DNA from: Eikenella glucosivorans
GTDB taxonomy: Bacteria; Pseudomonadota; Gammaproteobacteria; Burkholderiales; Neisseriaceae
Direction of reading: 5' to 3'
DNA: 64,000 bases
Assembly (NCBI RefSeq): GCF_016025525.2
Contig: NZ_JACSGR010000003.1
Coordinates: 62,001 to 126,000, forward strand
Positions 57,602 through 64,000 of this stretch are shown piece after piece (position 1 is the stretch's first letter; every line of letters begins with the position of its first letter). The notes beneath the pieces are model-generated. The model had not been told where the DNA came from. It did no database searches and worked only from the letters and a program-made list of their open reading frames with translations. Both the position numbers and the translations under genes were made by a program.

Positions 57602-57931
57602 TTACTCTGCGGCGGCGGGCGGGGTGTTGAACTGCCGCTGCCACTCGGCGCAGGGGTGCTCGATGTAGTCGAAGCGGCCGGAGAGCTCGCTGTGGCTCAG
57701 TTTGCCGTTGCGGTCGGCATCCAGCAGGCGGAAGGCGGCGCGGGTGCCGGTTTGGCCTTCGGCGGCGAGGTTGGCGGGCAGCTTGGCGCGGCGCCATTCG
57801 CTGCGGCTCAATACGCCGTCGCCGTTTCTGTCGTTGGCGGCCACAAAGGCGGCTTCGGGCGACAGGGCTTTGCAGGCGAGGGCGGGGGCGGCGGTGCCGA
57901 GCAGGGAGGCGAGAAGGAGGAGTGTTTTCAT
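57602..57931 (-). CDS. Secreted EF-hand calcium-binding protein
   Basis: 109 residues. Signal peptide MKTLLLLASLLGTAAPALA, then two EF-hand loops, DRNGDGVLSRSE (about residues 34-45) and DADRNGKLSHSE (about 70-81), both with canonical acidic positions. Cys 20 and a Cys near 93 (HPCAEW) may pair. A periplasmic calcium-binding or buffering role is likely; partners unknown. ATG 57931 is taken because the signal peptide starts there. Confidence 0.83.
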   Translation of the reverse strand: MKTLLLLASLLGTAAPALACKALSPEAAFVAANDRNGDGVLSRSEWRRAKLPANLAAEGQTGTRAAFRLLDADRNGKLSHSELSGRFDYIEHPCAEWQRQFNTPPAAAE

Positions 57932-58002
57932 GGGGATGGTGTGTAACAACGGAAAGGCGGCATGGTAACACATCGGGCTGCGGGATGGGCCGGGGCGGGA
58001 AA

Positions 58003-58053
58003 AGGCTACCTGAAAACTGGAAACCCTGTTGCCGTTATGTTTTCAGGTAGCCT
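58003..58053. terminator. Inverted AG-eikDUS pair
   Basis: Facing DUS copies with a 23-bp loop, 26 bp beyond the stop of the exported hydrolase gene. Confidence 0.6.
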
Positions 58054-58079
58054 TAATAAAGTGCAGGCTGCTTTTCAGA

Positions 58080-59183
58080 TTATTTGTCCAACCCCTTCTC
58101 CTGCAACCATTGCTCCATAATATCCGCCAACTGCTCGTTGTTCTTCTCGCCCATCAGGAAGTGCGAGTTGCCGCGGATGCCGCGTTCGGGCAGGTGGATG
58201 AGCGTGGCGTCGCCGCCGTGGCGGTTGATGGCGGCGACGAATTGTTTGGCCATTTCAAATTCCGTGCCCCATTTGTCTTCGCCCACGTTTTGCGAGCCGA
58301 GTTTGATGTAGTCGCCGTAAATCAGCACGATGGGGATGCGGGTCAGCTTCATGAAGTCGTTCATCGGCACGCCGATGGCGGACGCGCTCAAATGCTCGAA
58401 GCGGGCTTTGGTGATGCGCGGCATTTCGCCCTCGGGGAAGACAAACGGCGTGCCGCCCGGTTCCCAGGCCACGATGGCTTTCACGTTGGGCGTGCGCAAA
58501 GCGGCGCGCCAGCCGATGGTGCCGCCCATGGAGTGCGTGACCAAAATCGCGCCGTCTTTCTGCCGGTTCACCAGCTTGGCCAGCACGTCGGCGTTCAGGT
58601 CGTTATCCAGGGGGCCGCTGCCGATGGTCCAGCTTTGCTGGAAGGCGGTGTAGGCGGCTTCGCCTTGGGGGAACTGGGCGTTGGCTACGGGTTTGCCGCT
58701 GCGGTCGTAATGCCCCATGCGCGAGAGTATCCACAGGGTTTTATCGCCGTACATCGGGTTGGATGCCCACGGGGTGTCGGGGGTTACGCCTTGGGTGGAG
58801 AGGTTGGATTTGCCGCTGCGGGGCTGGTCGAGCAGATAGACGCTGTATCCTTTGCGGACAAACAGGGTGTCGAAACCTTCGCGGCCGTCCACGGTGCTTT
58901 CCCAGGTGCGGGAGGACTGCGCGCCGCCGTGCTGGAACACCAGCGGCAGGCGTTTGGCGTTTACGGGGGTTTGGTATTTGACGTAGGCGAAGTCGCCGTA
59001 GGCGCGCTGGCCGTCGGGGGAAGTGAAGTTTTCCTGCTTGAACGTGCCCTCGTGGCTGACATAGCTGCCGCCGACGGAGAAGCTGCCCTGTTCGGCGATG
59101 GAGATGGGGGCTTTGCTTTGGGCGGACACGCCGGCGGCGGCGAACATCAGCGCGGCGGCAAGCAGGGTGGGTTTGAGTTTCAT
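58080..59183 (-). CDS. Exported alpha/beta hydrolase
   Basis: 367 residues with a Sec signal peptide (MKLKPTLLAAALMFAAAGVS, then AQS). The hydrolase core shows LVFQHGGAQSSRTWES (oxyanion region), LDQPRSGKS, the elbow VTHSMGGTIG (Ser near 209), an acid in LIYGDYIKLG, and a late His in GIRGNSHFLMGEKN. It looks like an esterase of a small molecule in the periplasm. Substrate unknown. It lies at the left end of a minus-strand run of exported enzymes. Confidence 0.85.
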   Translation of the reverse strand: MKLKPTLLAAALMFAAAGVSAQSKAPISIAEQGSFSVGGSYVSHEGTFKQENFTSPDGQRAYGDFAYVKYQTPVNAKRLPLVFQHGGAQSSRTWESTVDGREGFDTLFVRKGYSVYLLDQPRSGKSNLSTQGVTPDTPWASNPMYGDKTLWILSRMGHYDRSGKPVANAQFPQGEAAYTAFQQSWTIGSGPLDNDLNADVLAKLVNRQKDGAILVTHSMGGTIGWRAALRTPNVKAIVAWEPGGTPFVFPEGEMPRITKARFEHLSASAIGVPMNDFMKLTRIPIVLIYGDYIKLGSQNVGEDKWGTEFEMAKQFVAAINRHGGDATLIHLPERGIRGNSHFLMGEKNNEQLADIMEQWLQEKGLDK

Positions 59184-59217
59184 GGTTGGGGGATTCCTTT
59201 GGAATGGTTTGAATGAA

Positions 59218-59229
59218 AGGCTGCCTGAA
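59218..59229 (+). repeat. AG-simDUS copy
   Basis: Exact AGGCTGCCTGAA (Simonsiella-type dialect) in the leader of the exported hydrolase gene. Facing an AG-eikDUS at about 59244-59257. Confidence 0.7.
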
Positions 59230-59261
59230 AACGGCGGTGCGGTTTTTCAGGTAGCCTTTGC

Positions 59262-59325
59262 GTAGGTCGGGCATTGATGCCCGACGCGGTTCGGCGGGAT
59301 TGTCGGGCATAAATGCCCGACCTAC
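59262..59325. repeat. REP-like palindromic element
   Basis: GTAGGTCGGGCATTGATGCCCGAC and, inverted, GTCGGGCATAAATGCCCGACCTAC enclose a 16-bp centre. Each half contains its own TCGGGCAT/ATGCCCGA hairpin. It stands alone in this window. Confidence 0.75.
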
Positions 59326-59376
59326 GGGTTTCAGGCTGCCTTTCATGCCGTTTCAGGCAGCCTGCACGTTTGTCCG

Positions 59377-59817
59377 TCAAACCGTGCCCAGTTCGCGGCT
59401 GTCGCTCACCATAAAGTTGGCGATGCGGCGTTTGATGAGCCATTGGCCGCCCACTTTGGCGTAGCTGTCGTTGTAGCGCACATAGTGGTTGTGGATGAGG
59501 GTTTTGCCGTCTTTTTCTTCGGTGAGCACCACGTGGCAGTAGTTAATCGCGTCCGCGCCGGTTTCGGTGAGGTTGGAGACGGTGAATTGACCGTTGATGT
59601 GGTACACCGCTTTGAAATTCGCCAAGAAATTGGTGAACACGTTGACGATTTCGTCGCGGCTGGTCATATCGGCAAACAGTTGGCCGCCGATGTAGGTGGT
59701 AACGTGCGCGTCTTCGGTAAACAGCGGGCCCTGTTCGGCGACTTTTTTCTCGTCGGCCAGGTTGGAGAAGGTATCGACCAGTTCTTTCAGGGCTTGTTTT
59801 TCAATCAGTGCGTTCAT
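59377..59817 (-). CDS. SnoaL-like (nuclear transport factor 2 fold) protein
   Basis: 146 residues, no signal peptide. The N-terminal helix KQALKELVDTFSNLADEKKV, then LFTEDAHVTTYIGGQ, a helix RDEIVNVFTNFLANF and long strands (QFTVSNLTETGADAINYCHVVL, KTLIHNHYVRYNDSYAKVGG), ending WLIKRRIANFMVSDSREL: the SnoaL_4-type pattern. Members are isomerases, dehydratases or binding proteins. GGAAACCCAC precedes ATG 59817. Neighbours are two exported hydrolases, so a shared small-molecule pathway is possible. Confidence 0.8.
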   Translation of the reverse strand: MNALIEKQALKELVDTFSNLADEKKVAEQGPLFTEDAHVTTYIGGQLFADMTSRDEIVNVFTNFLANFKAVYHINGQFTVSNLTETGADAINYCHVVLTEEKDGKTLIHNHYVRYNDSYAKVGGQWLIKRRIANFMVSDSRELGTV

Positions 59818-60023
59818 GTGGGTTTCCTTATGTTGAAAAAATAACGGGTTGCCGACTCAAATGCGAATCAGTGGGGCGGATTATACGGGGCGGGGGCGGC
59901 AAGATAAACGGGGTTGGATCGGATAACCCCGTGAGCAAAATTCATGAATCGGGGCGGGGCGGAAGAGCAGCCTGCACTTCTGTGCGTGTCGGAAGTGCGG
60001 GCTGTTTTTTTTCGTGCGCGGCG

Positions 60024-60491
60024 TTAGCGTATCGGCGCGTCGCCGCCTGCCGCGTGCAGGCGCATATACAGCAGCGGGTAGGGGCGGCCCTGTTCGTCGG
60101 CGGCCGTGCGCTTATAGGTGCGAAAGCCCGCGTGTGTGTAAAAGCCGGCAGCCTGCGGGTTTTGCTCGTTCACGGTGAGTTCGCGCACGCCGTATGCGCG
60201 GATGCCGTGCGCCAGCAGGGTTTTGCCTATGCCTTGGCCGCGCCGTTCGGGCGACACGAACAGCATTTCCAGCCGCCCGCCTGCCGCGCCCATGAAGGCC
60301 AGCGGCCGCCCGCCTTCCCACGCCACGGTCAGATGCGGCACGGCGGCCAGAGCCTGCGGCACATAGGGCCGGATGGCGGCGATTTCGGCGGGGGAGAGGA
60401 AATGGTGTGTCGCGTGCACCGAGGCTTCCCACAGGGCCAGCAGGGATGCGGTGAGTTCGGGGTCGGGTTGGGGGTGTTCGGTGATGTCCAC
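60024..60491 (-). CDS. GNAT-family N-acetyltransferase
   Basis: 155 residues. SVHATHHFLSPAEIAAIRPYV at the start resembles E. coli YjaB-like acetyltransferases. The acetyl-CoA segment is LEMLFVSPERRGQGIGKTLLAHGI (RRGQGIG, about 83-89), and the C-terminal QAAGFYTHAGFRTYKR closes the fold. Cytosolic. The substrate is unknown. GGAAAATCCCGTGGAC precedes ATG 60491. It lies between the SnoaL-like and CocE-like genes on the same strand. Confidence 0.87.
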   Translation of the reverse strand: MDITEHPQPDPELTASLLALWEASVHATHHFLSPAEIAAIRPYVPQALAAVPHLTVAWEGGRPLAFMGAAGGRLEMLFVSPERRGQGIGKTLLAHGIRAYGVRELTVNEQNPQAAGFYTHAGFRTYKRTAADEQGRPYPLLYMRLHAAGGDAPIR

Positions 60492-60628
60492 GGGATTTTC
60501 CTTGCTATTGAGATTGGAGGGAGGCTGCCTGAAAAAGGTTTTGCGGTTTGGGGGCTTTGCGGAAACTCCGCTTCCTTTGGGAAGCTCCGTTTGCAGGCTG
60601 CTTTGCTTTTTCAGGTAGCCTTTCGGTT

Positions 60629-60640
60629 TTCAGGCTGCCT
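60629..60640 (-). repeat. AG-kingDUS copy
   Basis: AGGCAGCCTGAA on the minus strand, 8 bp after the CocE-like stop; an AG-eikDUS lies 10 bp away and an AG-simDUS at 60532-60543, so three dialects lie within about 110 bp. Confidence 0.7.
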
Positions 60641-60647
60641 CAAAGGA

Positions 60648-62507
60648 TTACCATTGCAGCGGCAAGGTGTGTTTGCCTTCGGGGTCGAATTTGCGGGTGT
60701 TTTCGCTCCACGCGGTCGGGGTGCGGCCGGAGGCGGCGGTGGGCTGCGCCATGTAGGGCAGTTGCGGCAGGTGGATGGAAGTCGGGGTGTTGCCGCCAAA
60801 CAGGAGGGTGTATTGCCCGCCGGGGACGGTTTTCTGCTGCGGCGCGGTCAGGCCGCAGGGTTCGGCGGAGAAGCCGATGGGTTTGCCGTTGTCGCAAATA
60901 TTGCTCGGGCTTTGCGTGGTCAGCTCCAAACGCAGTTTGTGGTTCAGCTGCAAGCCGTATTGGATGGGTTCGAGCGCCATATCAAAGCGTTGGGTGCGGC
61001 GGGGCGTGAGATAGATGTCGCGGTCCAGCTTCGGCCATGCCCAGATGATTTTGCCGCCCGCGTCCTTCCAAGTGGCGCGGTTATCCAGCCGGCTCAGGCT
61101 GCCGAGCATGGCGCCTTTGGTGATTTCGGTGGTTTGGCCGTCGGGCGCGACGTCGTACAGGTGGGCGAGCAGCACCAGATTGGTGTTGGACGATTGGGCG
61201 TACACCTGCATGGAAATCGGGCCGGACAGGGTCATGCCTTGCGCGGCGGGCGCGGTTTCAAAACGCAGGCGGCCGTTGGGCGCGTCGGGCGCGGCGTAGT
61301 CCAAACGGTTTGTGCCTTGTGCGGCGGCTCGGGCGGAGAGGCTGCCGTCCGCATTCAAGTGCCAAGTAGTGTAGTTTTGCACGGCGGGATAGGCGGACAG
61401 GTTAATCCAGCGGTTGCTGCCCGCTTCTTGCAGGTGCAGCGGCGTGGCGGTGTCGGCCAGGCCGGTGTCCGCACCTTTGAGCCAGGTGTCGAACCATTGC
61501 TGGTACACGCCGATGTCCACGCCCGCGCCGTGTACCCAATCGCCGATGATGAGCTGGTAGCGCGGCGAGGCTTTTTGGCCGGGCTTCATCGGCAGGTTAA
61601 TGTTGCGGCGGGCGACGGCGTTTTGGAAAGCGGTGTAGCCGCGTATCGCGCCGGTTTCGTTCAAATCCTGCCAGCCGCCCCACATCAGCACGGGAATGCC
61701 GTTCGCCACGATTTTTTCGGTCAACGCCAAGGGAATGCGGTCGTGCCAATACGCGCCGTCATAGGCTTCGGCCTTGCCCGCGAAGAAATTTTGTCCGAAC
61801 GCGGTGAAATAGCGTCCCGCCGCTTCGTTGCCGCCCATCGAACCTGCGGCGGCGCGGCCGGGATAAGTGCCCACCAGCACCGTGGGCAGGCCGTTGTTCG
61901 ACCAGGCTTGGCGGTATTGCGCGCCCGGCCCGATGCAGGCGGACAACACGGCTTTGAGCGGCGAATTTCTGCCCGCATACGCCGCGCCGTTGTACGACAG
62001 CGCGCCCGGATAAGAGCAGCCGAACATCCCCACTTTACCGTTGCCGCCTTCCAGTTTCGCCGCCCAGTCGATCAAGGCTTTGGCGTCCAAACCGTCTTGG
62101 CGCGAAAACTGCTGCAACTCGCCCGTCGATTTGCCCGAACCGCGCGGATGCACCAAAGCCACGATGTAGCCGCGTTCCGCCAGATACGCGTAAGGCAGGC
62201 GTTCCTGCTCGCCCTCGCCTTCATACGGCGTAAACTCAATCAGCACGGGAAACTTGGCATTTGCGCGTTTGCCGCCCGCAAGCTCGGTCGGATAGGCGAT
62301 TTTGGCTTCCAGCCGCACGCCGTCGGGCATGGTCACGAACACGTCTTTGACAATCTGCGCGCCATACTGTGCCGCACCGGGCGTCCAGCCTTTGCCGCCG
62401 GGATAGACATTTTGCGCGGCAGGCGGGGCAGTTTGCGCGACGGCGGGCGCGGTGAAACAGGCGGCCGATACGGCGGCGGCAAGGGTGTTGCGGAGGATGG
62501 GGTTCAT
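60648..62507 (-). CDS. Exported CocE/NonD-family hydrolase (X-Pro dipeptidyl-peptidase fold)
   Basis: 619 residues. Signal peptide MNPILRNTLAAAVSAACFTAP followed by AVAQT. The catalytic domain has DVFVTMPDGVRLEAKIAYP, VHPRGSGKSTGE, the nucleophile motif MFGCSYPGALSYN (Ser near 177), Asp in GGWQDLNETGA and His in IGDWVHGAG. The C-terminal jelly roll has RLRFETAPAAQGMTLSGPISMQVY. Such enzymes cleave ester or amide bonds (cocaine esterase, acyl ester hydrolases, X-Pro peptidases). The C-terminal PLQW ends the protein. The substrate is unknown. Confidence 0.9.
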   Translation of the reverse strand: MNPILRNTLAAAVSAACFTAPAVAQTAPPAAQNVYPGGKGWTPGAAQYGAQIVKDVFVTMPDGVRLEAKIAYPTELAGGKRANAKFPVLIEFTPYEGEGEQERLPYAYLAERGYIVALVHPRGSGKSTGELQQFSRQDGLDAKALIDWAAKLEGGNGKVGMFGCSYPGALSYNGAAYAGRNSPLKAVLSACIGPGAQYRQAWSNNGLPTVLVGTYPGRAAAGSMGGNEAAGRYFTAFGQNFFAGKAEAYDGAYWHDRIPLALTEKIVANGIPVLMWGGWQDLNETGAIRGYTAFQNAVARRNINLPMKPGQKASPRYQLIIGDWVHGAGVDIGVYQQWFDTWLKGADTGLADTATPLHLQEAGSNRWINLSAYPAVQNYTTWHLNADGSLSARAAAQGTNRLDYAAPDAPNGRLRFETAPAAQGMTLSGPISMQVYAQSSNTNLVLLAHLYDVAPDGQTTEITKGAMLGSLSRLDNRATWKDAGGKIIWAWPKLDRDIYLTPRRTQRFDMALEPIQYGLQLNHKLRLELTTQSPSNICDNGKPIGFSAEPCGLTAPQQKTVPGGQYTLLFGGNTPTSIHLPQLPYMAQPTAASGRTPTAWSENTRKFDPEGKHTLPLQW

Positions 62508-62575
62508 GGGAGGTTCGCTTTCTGTTCGGGTTGTTTGAGTTGGAAGGAAATGAGTATAGTGAACAATCGGTTATC

Positions 62576-62648
62576 AGGCTACCTGAAAACGCGGGCTTCA
62601 ATGGGGATTAAAACGCAGCGCAGCGGGGCTGAAATTTTCAGGTAGCCT
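62576..62648. repeat. DUS pair enclosing a GGGCTTCAATG-GGATTAAAACGCAGCGCAGC module
   Basis: AGGCTACCTGAAAA and its complement enclose a decayed copy of the TTCAATGAAGTTAAAACG module found also at 4327 and 24213. It overlaps no gene; the SnoaL-like gene stops 6 bp away. Confidence 0.55.
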
Positions 62649-62653
62649 CTGTC

Positions 62654-63130
62654 TCAAAACGTGGTGGCGACGGCCTTTTCAATCAGCCAGCCATGGCCTT
62701 GCTTTGCCAGCGTAATGTCCAGTTGCAGCGGCCATCTGCCCTGCATGCCCCAGATATTGGCCGTGTTCCATGCCTGCCCGATAATGCGGGCGCGGTTGCC
62801 GTTGATGGTGGGGCGGACGGATACTTCGTCGATTTTTTGGTAGCGCATTTGGCCGCTGCGGATGTGTTCCAGCCATTCGGCGCGGGGCTGGACGTAGCCC
62901 GTCATGTGGGTGAGCGTGAAGCCGGGCGCGAGCATTTTGTCTAGCGTGGCGGTGTCGGCGGCGGCCATGGCGCGGTTGAAGTTGCGGTAAACGGCGGCGA
63001 GCTGCGCCTGTTCGGCGGTTTGGGTGTGGTTTTGCGGGTTCACGGAGATGCCTTTCGGGGCGGGCACGGCGGCTGCGGGCAGGGTGCAGAGCAGCGCGGC
63101 GGCGATGAGGACGGATAGGGTGCGGGGCAT
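62654..63130 (-). CDS. Exported SnoaL-like protein
   Basis: 158 residues. Signal peptide MPRTLSVLIAAALLCTLPAA followed by AVPA. NTF2-like fold: AVYRNFNRAMAAADTATLDKM, LAPGFTLTHMTGYVQPRAEWL, EHIRSGQMRYQKIDEVSV, QLDITLAKQGHGWLIEKAV; similar to DUF4440 domains. I choose ATG 63130 because the signal peptide begins there and upstream codons are DUS-derived. It lies downstream of the oxidoreductase gene and upstream of the CocE-like hydrolase gene. Periplasmic isomerase or binding role is possible. Confidence 0.78.
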   Translation of the reverse strand: MPRTLSVLIAAALLCTLPAAAVPAPKGISVNPQNHTQTAEQAQLAAVYRNFNRAMAAADTATLDKMLAPGFTLTHMTGYVQPRAEWLEHIRSGQMRYQKIDEVSVRPTINGNRARIIGQAWNTANIWGMQGRWPLQLDITLAKQGHGWLIEKAVATTF

Positions 63131-63238
63131 GGGTTTCCTAGTTGGGGCTACCTGAAAAAGTCTTGCTTGGGAAAAGGCTACCTGAAACGGTACTGCCACG
63201 CAGCCGGAATATTTTCAGGTAGCCTTTCGTTTGGCTTG

Positions 63239-64000
63239 TTACACCCCCAAAATCCGCCGCATTTCCGCTTCGCCGGTATGGTTGCGGAAGGCGGGCGTGC
63301 CGCGCTGGAATTTGGCGGAATTGGCCAGGCCGCCGACCGACACGGGCGCGCAGTGGGCATCGCGCACCAGCCGCGCCGCCATGTCCAGCGCGTCGCGGTG
63401 GTCGGAGGCGATGGGCACGGCCAGCGGGTTGCGGCCGCCGCGTTCGTAAGACGCTTCGATTTGGGTCGCATCCACGCAACTGAACGCGCGGGCATAGTGC
63501 GAGCCGGCCAAGAGTTTGCTGATGGCCACGCCCACGTTGCCGTTGCCCAACTGGCGCACCAGCGGTTCGGTTTCGTTGCCGTTGCTCGCGTCCAACACGA
63601 TTTTGCCGTTGATTTCACCGGCCAAATCTTTGCCAAGCTGTTGCAGCGCGCCAAACGGCACGGCAAACAGCAGCACGTCGCCGAACGCGGCGGCTTCCTT
63701 CACCGTGCCGACTTTGGCGCGGCTGCCCAAGCCCTGCACGTCGCGGCGCACCTTGTCCAAATCGCGGGCGGAGAACATCACCTCGTGCCCCGCCTTCACC
63801 CAGATGCGGCCGACCGTGCCGCCCAGCCAACCCGCGCCGATGATGCCGATTTTCAGCGGCCTGCCCGACTGCGGCGCACTGCCGGATGAAGACGAACCGG
63901 ACGGGCGGGACGCGGGATTCGCGCCGCCGTTTTGCCGGTTGCCCGAAGGCGCGGCCTGCCCGCAGGCGGGAATGGCGGCGACGGCGGCCGCAGCGGCGGC
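63239..64000 (-). CDS. NADP-binding oxidoreductase (F420-dependent NADP reductase-like) with lipoprotein-like N-terminus, partial
   Basis: At least 253 residues; the 5' end is beyond the right edge. The Rossmann motif is KIGIIGAGWLGGTVGRIW (G-x-G-x2-G), followed by GHEVMFSARDLDKV and later VLDASNGNE. The fold resembles NADPH:F420 reductases and related NAD-binding proteins. Before it the visible frame reads AAIPACGQAAPSGN and a Ser/Pro/Gly-rich linker, which looks like the end of a lipoprotein signal (IPAC) plus tether. If right, a cofactor-dependent enzyme would be exported, perhaps by Tat. The true start is not visible. Confidence 0.8.
   Translation of the reverse strand, partial: AAAAAAVAAIPACGQAAPSGNRQNGGANPASRPSGSSSSGSAPQSGRPLKIGIIGAGWLGGTVGRIWVKAGHEVMFSARDLDKVRRDVQGLGSRAKVGTVKEAAAFGDVLLFAVPFGALQQLGKDLAGEINGKIVLDASNGNETEPLVRQLGNGNVGVAISKLLAGSHYARAFSCVDATQIEASYERGGRNPLAVPIASDHRDALDMAARLVRDAHCAPVSVGGLANSAKFQRGTPAFRNHTGEAEMRRILGV

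Noticed and set aside
1735..63230. Regular short repeats suggesting CRISPR
   Set aside because: The repeated 12-14-mers are scattered DUS copies in both orientations with irregular spacing and no cas genes.

Overview
The window is chromosomal DNA of a beta-proteobacterium of the family Neisseriaceae, most likely the genus Eikenella. The main evidence is the 12-mer AGGCTACCTGAA, the DNA uptake sequence (DUS) dialect known as AG-eikDUS. It occurs dozens of times, mostly between genes and often as inverted pairs that double as terminators. The gene set fits: pilC-type pilus adhesin, yajC-secD-secF, gmk-rpoZ-spoT, Correia-type elements and many small lipoproteins. DNA is GC-rich except pilC, which is visibly AT-richer. 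I saw no rRNA, tRNA, CRISPR array, phage or intact insertion sequence.

Layout. 1-4.3 kb: metG (3' end outside the window), an acetyltransferase, a TerC-family membrane protein, and an unknown gene whose stop codon lies in a Correia-type element. 4.6-8 kb: ppsA and its regulator ppsR, divergent. 8.2-14.8 kb: a glycosyltransferase, two paralogous secreted Cys-containing proteins, ubiG, a lipoprotein, and an MBL hydrolase next to an adenylate-forming enzyme. 15-19.2 kb: pilC, closed by a Neisseria-dialect DUS terminator. 19.5-24 kb: mscS-nudB-pncC, then DUF2459 and dusC on the other strand. 24.2-26.8 kb: three genes carrying five copies of a four-cysteine secreted domain. 27.2-29.7 kb: nrdG-nrdD (anaerobic ribonucleotide reductase). 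30-39 kb: PTS-like permease, rRNA methyltransferase, rpsO, DUF3079, spoT-rpoZ-gmk and pyrG. SpoT has an extra N-terminal region that looks like a decayed HD domain.

39-48.4 kb: a lipoprotein and a divergent NRAMP-like transporter, then seven minus-strand genes resembling the E. coli ynbABCD set with additions: CDP-alcohol phosphotransferase, DUF2238 membrane protein, hydrolase-methyltransferase fusion, PAP2-dual-specificity-phosphatase fusion, small membrane protein, acyltransferase and CDP-diglyceride synthase. Together they could make phosphatidate, activate it to CDP-diacylglycerol, move the phosphatidyl group to an alcohol, dephosphorylate the product and remodel it. The block carries foreign DUS dialects inside genes (AGGTCGTCTGAA, AGGCCGTCTGAA) and a Correia-type element, while AG-eikDUS lies at gene ends and borders. 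It therefore looks acquired from a Neisseria relative. This is the most interesting system in the window.

48.6-57.9 kb: secF-secD-yajC, lpxH, a YffB-like reductase, a lipoprotein, a Bcr/CflA exporter, MarR plus an SMR (Gdx/SugE) exporter, and an EF-hand protein. 58-64 kb: a minus-strand run of mostly exported enzymes (two alpha/beta hydrolases, SnoaL-like proteins, an acetyltransferase, and an NAD(P)-binding oxidoreductase with a lipoprotein-like N-terminus cut by the window edge), with a mixture of DUS dialects.
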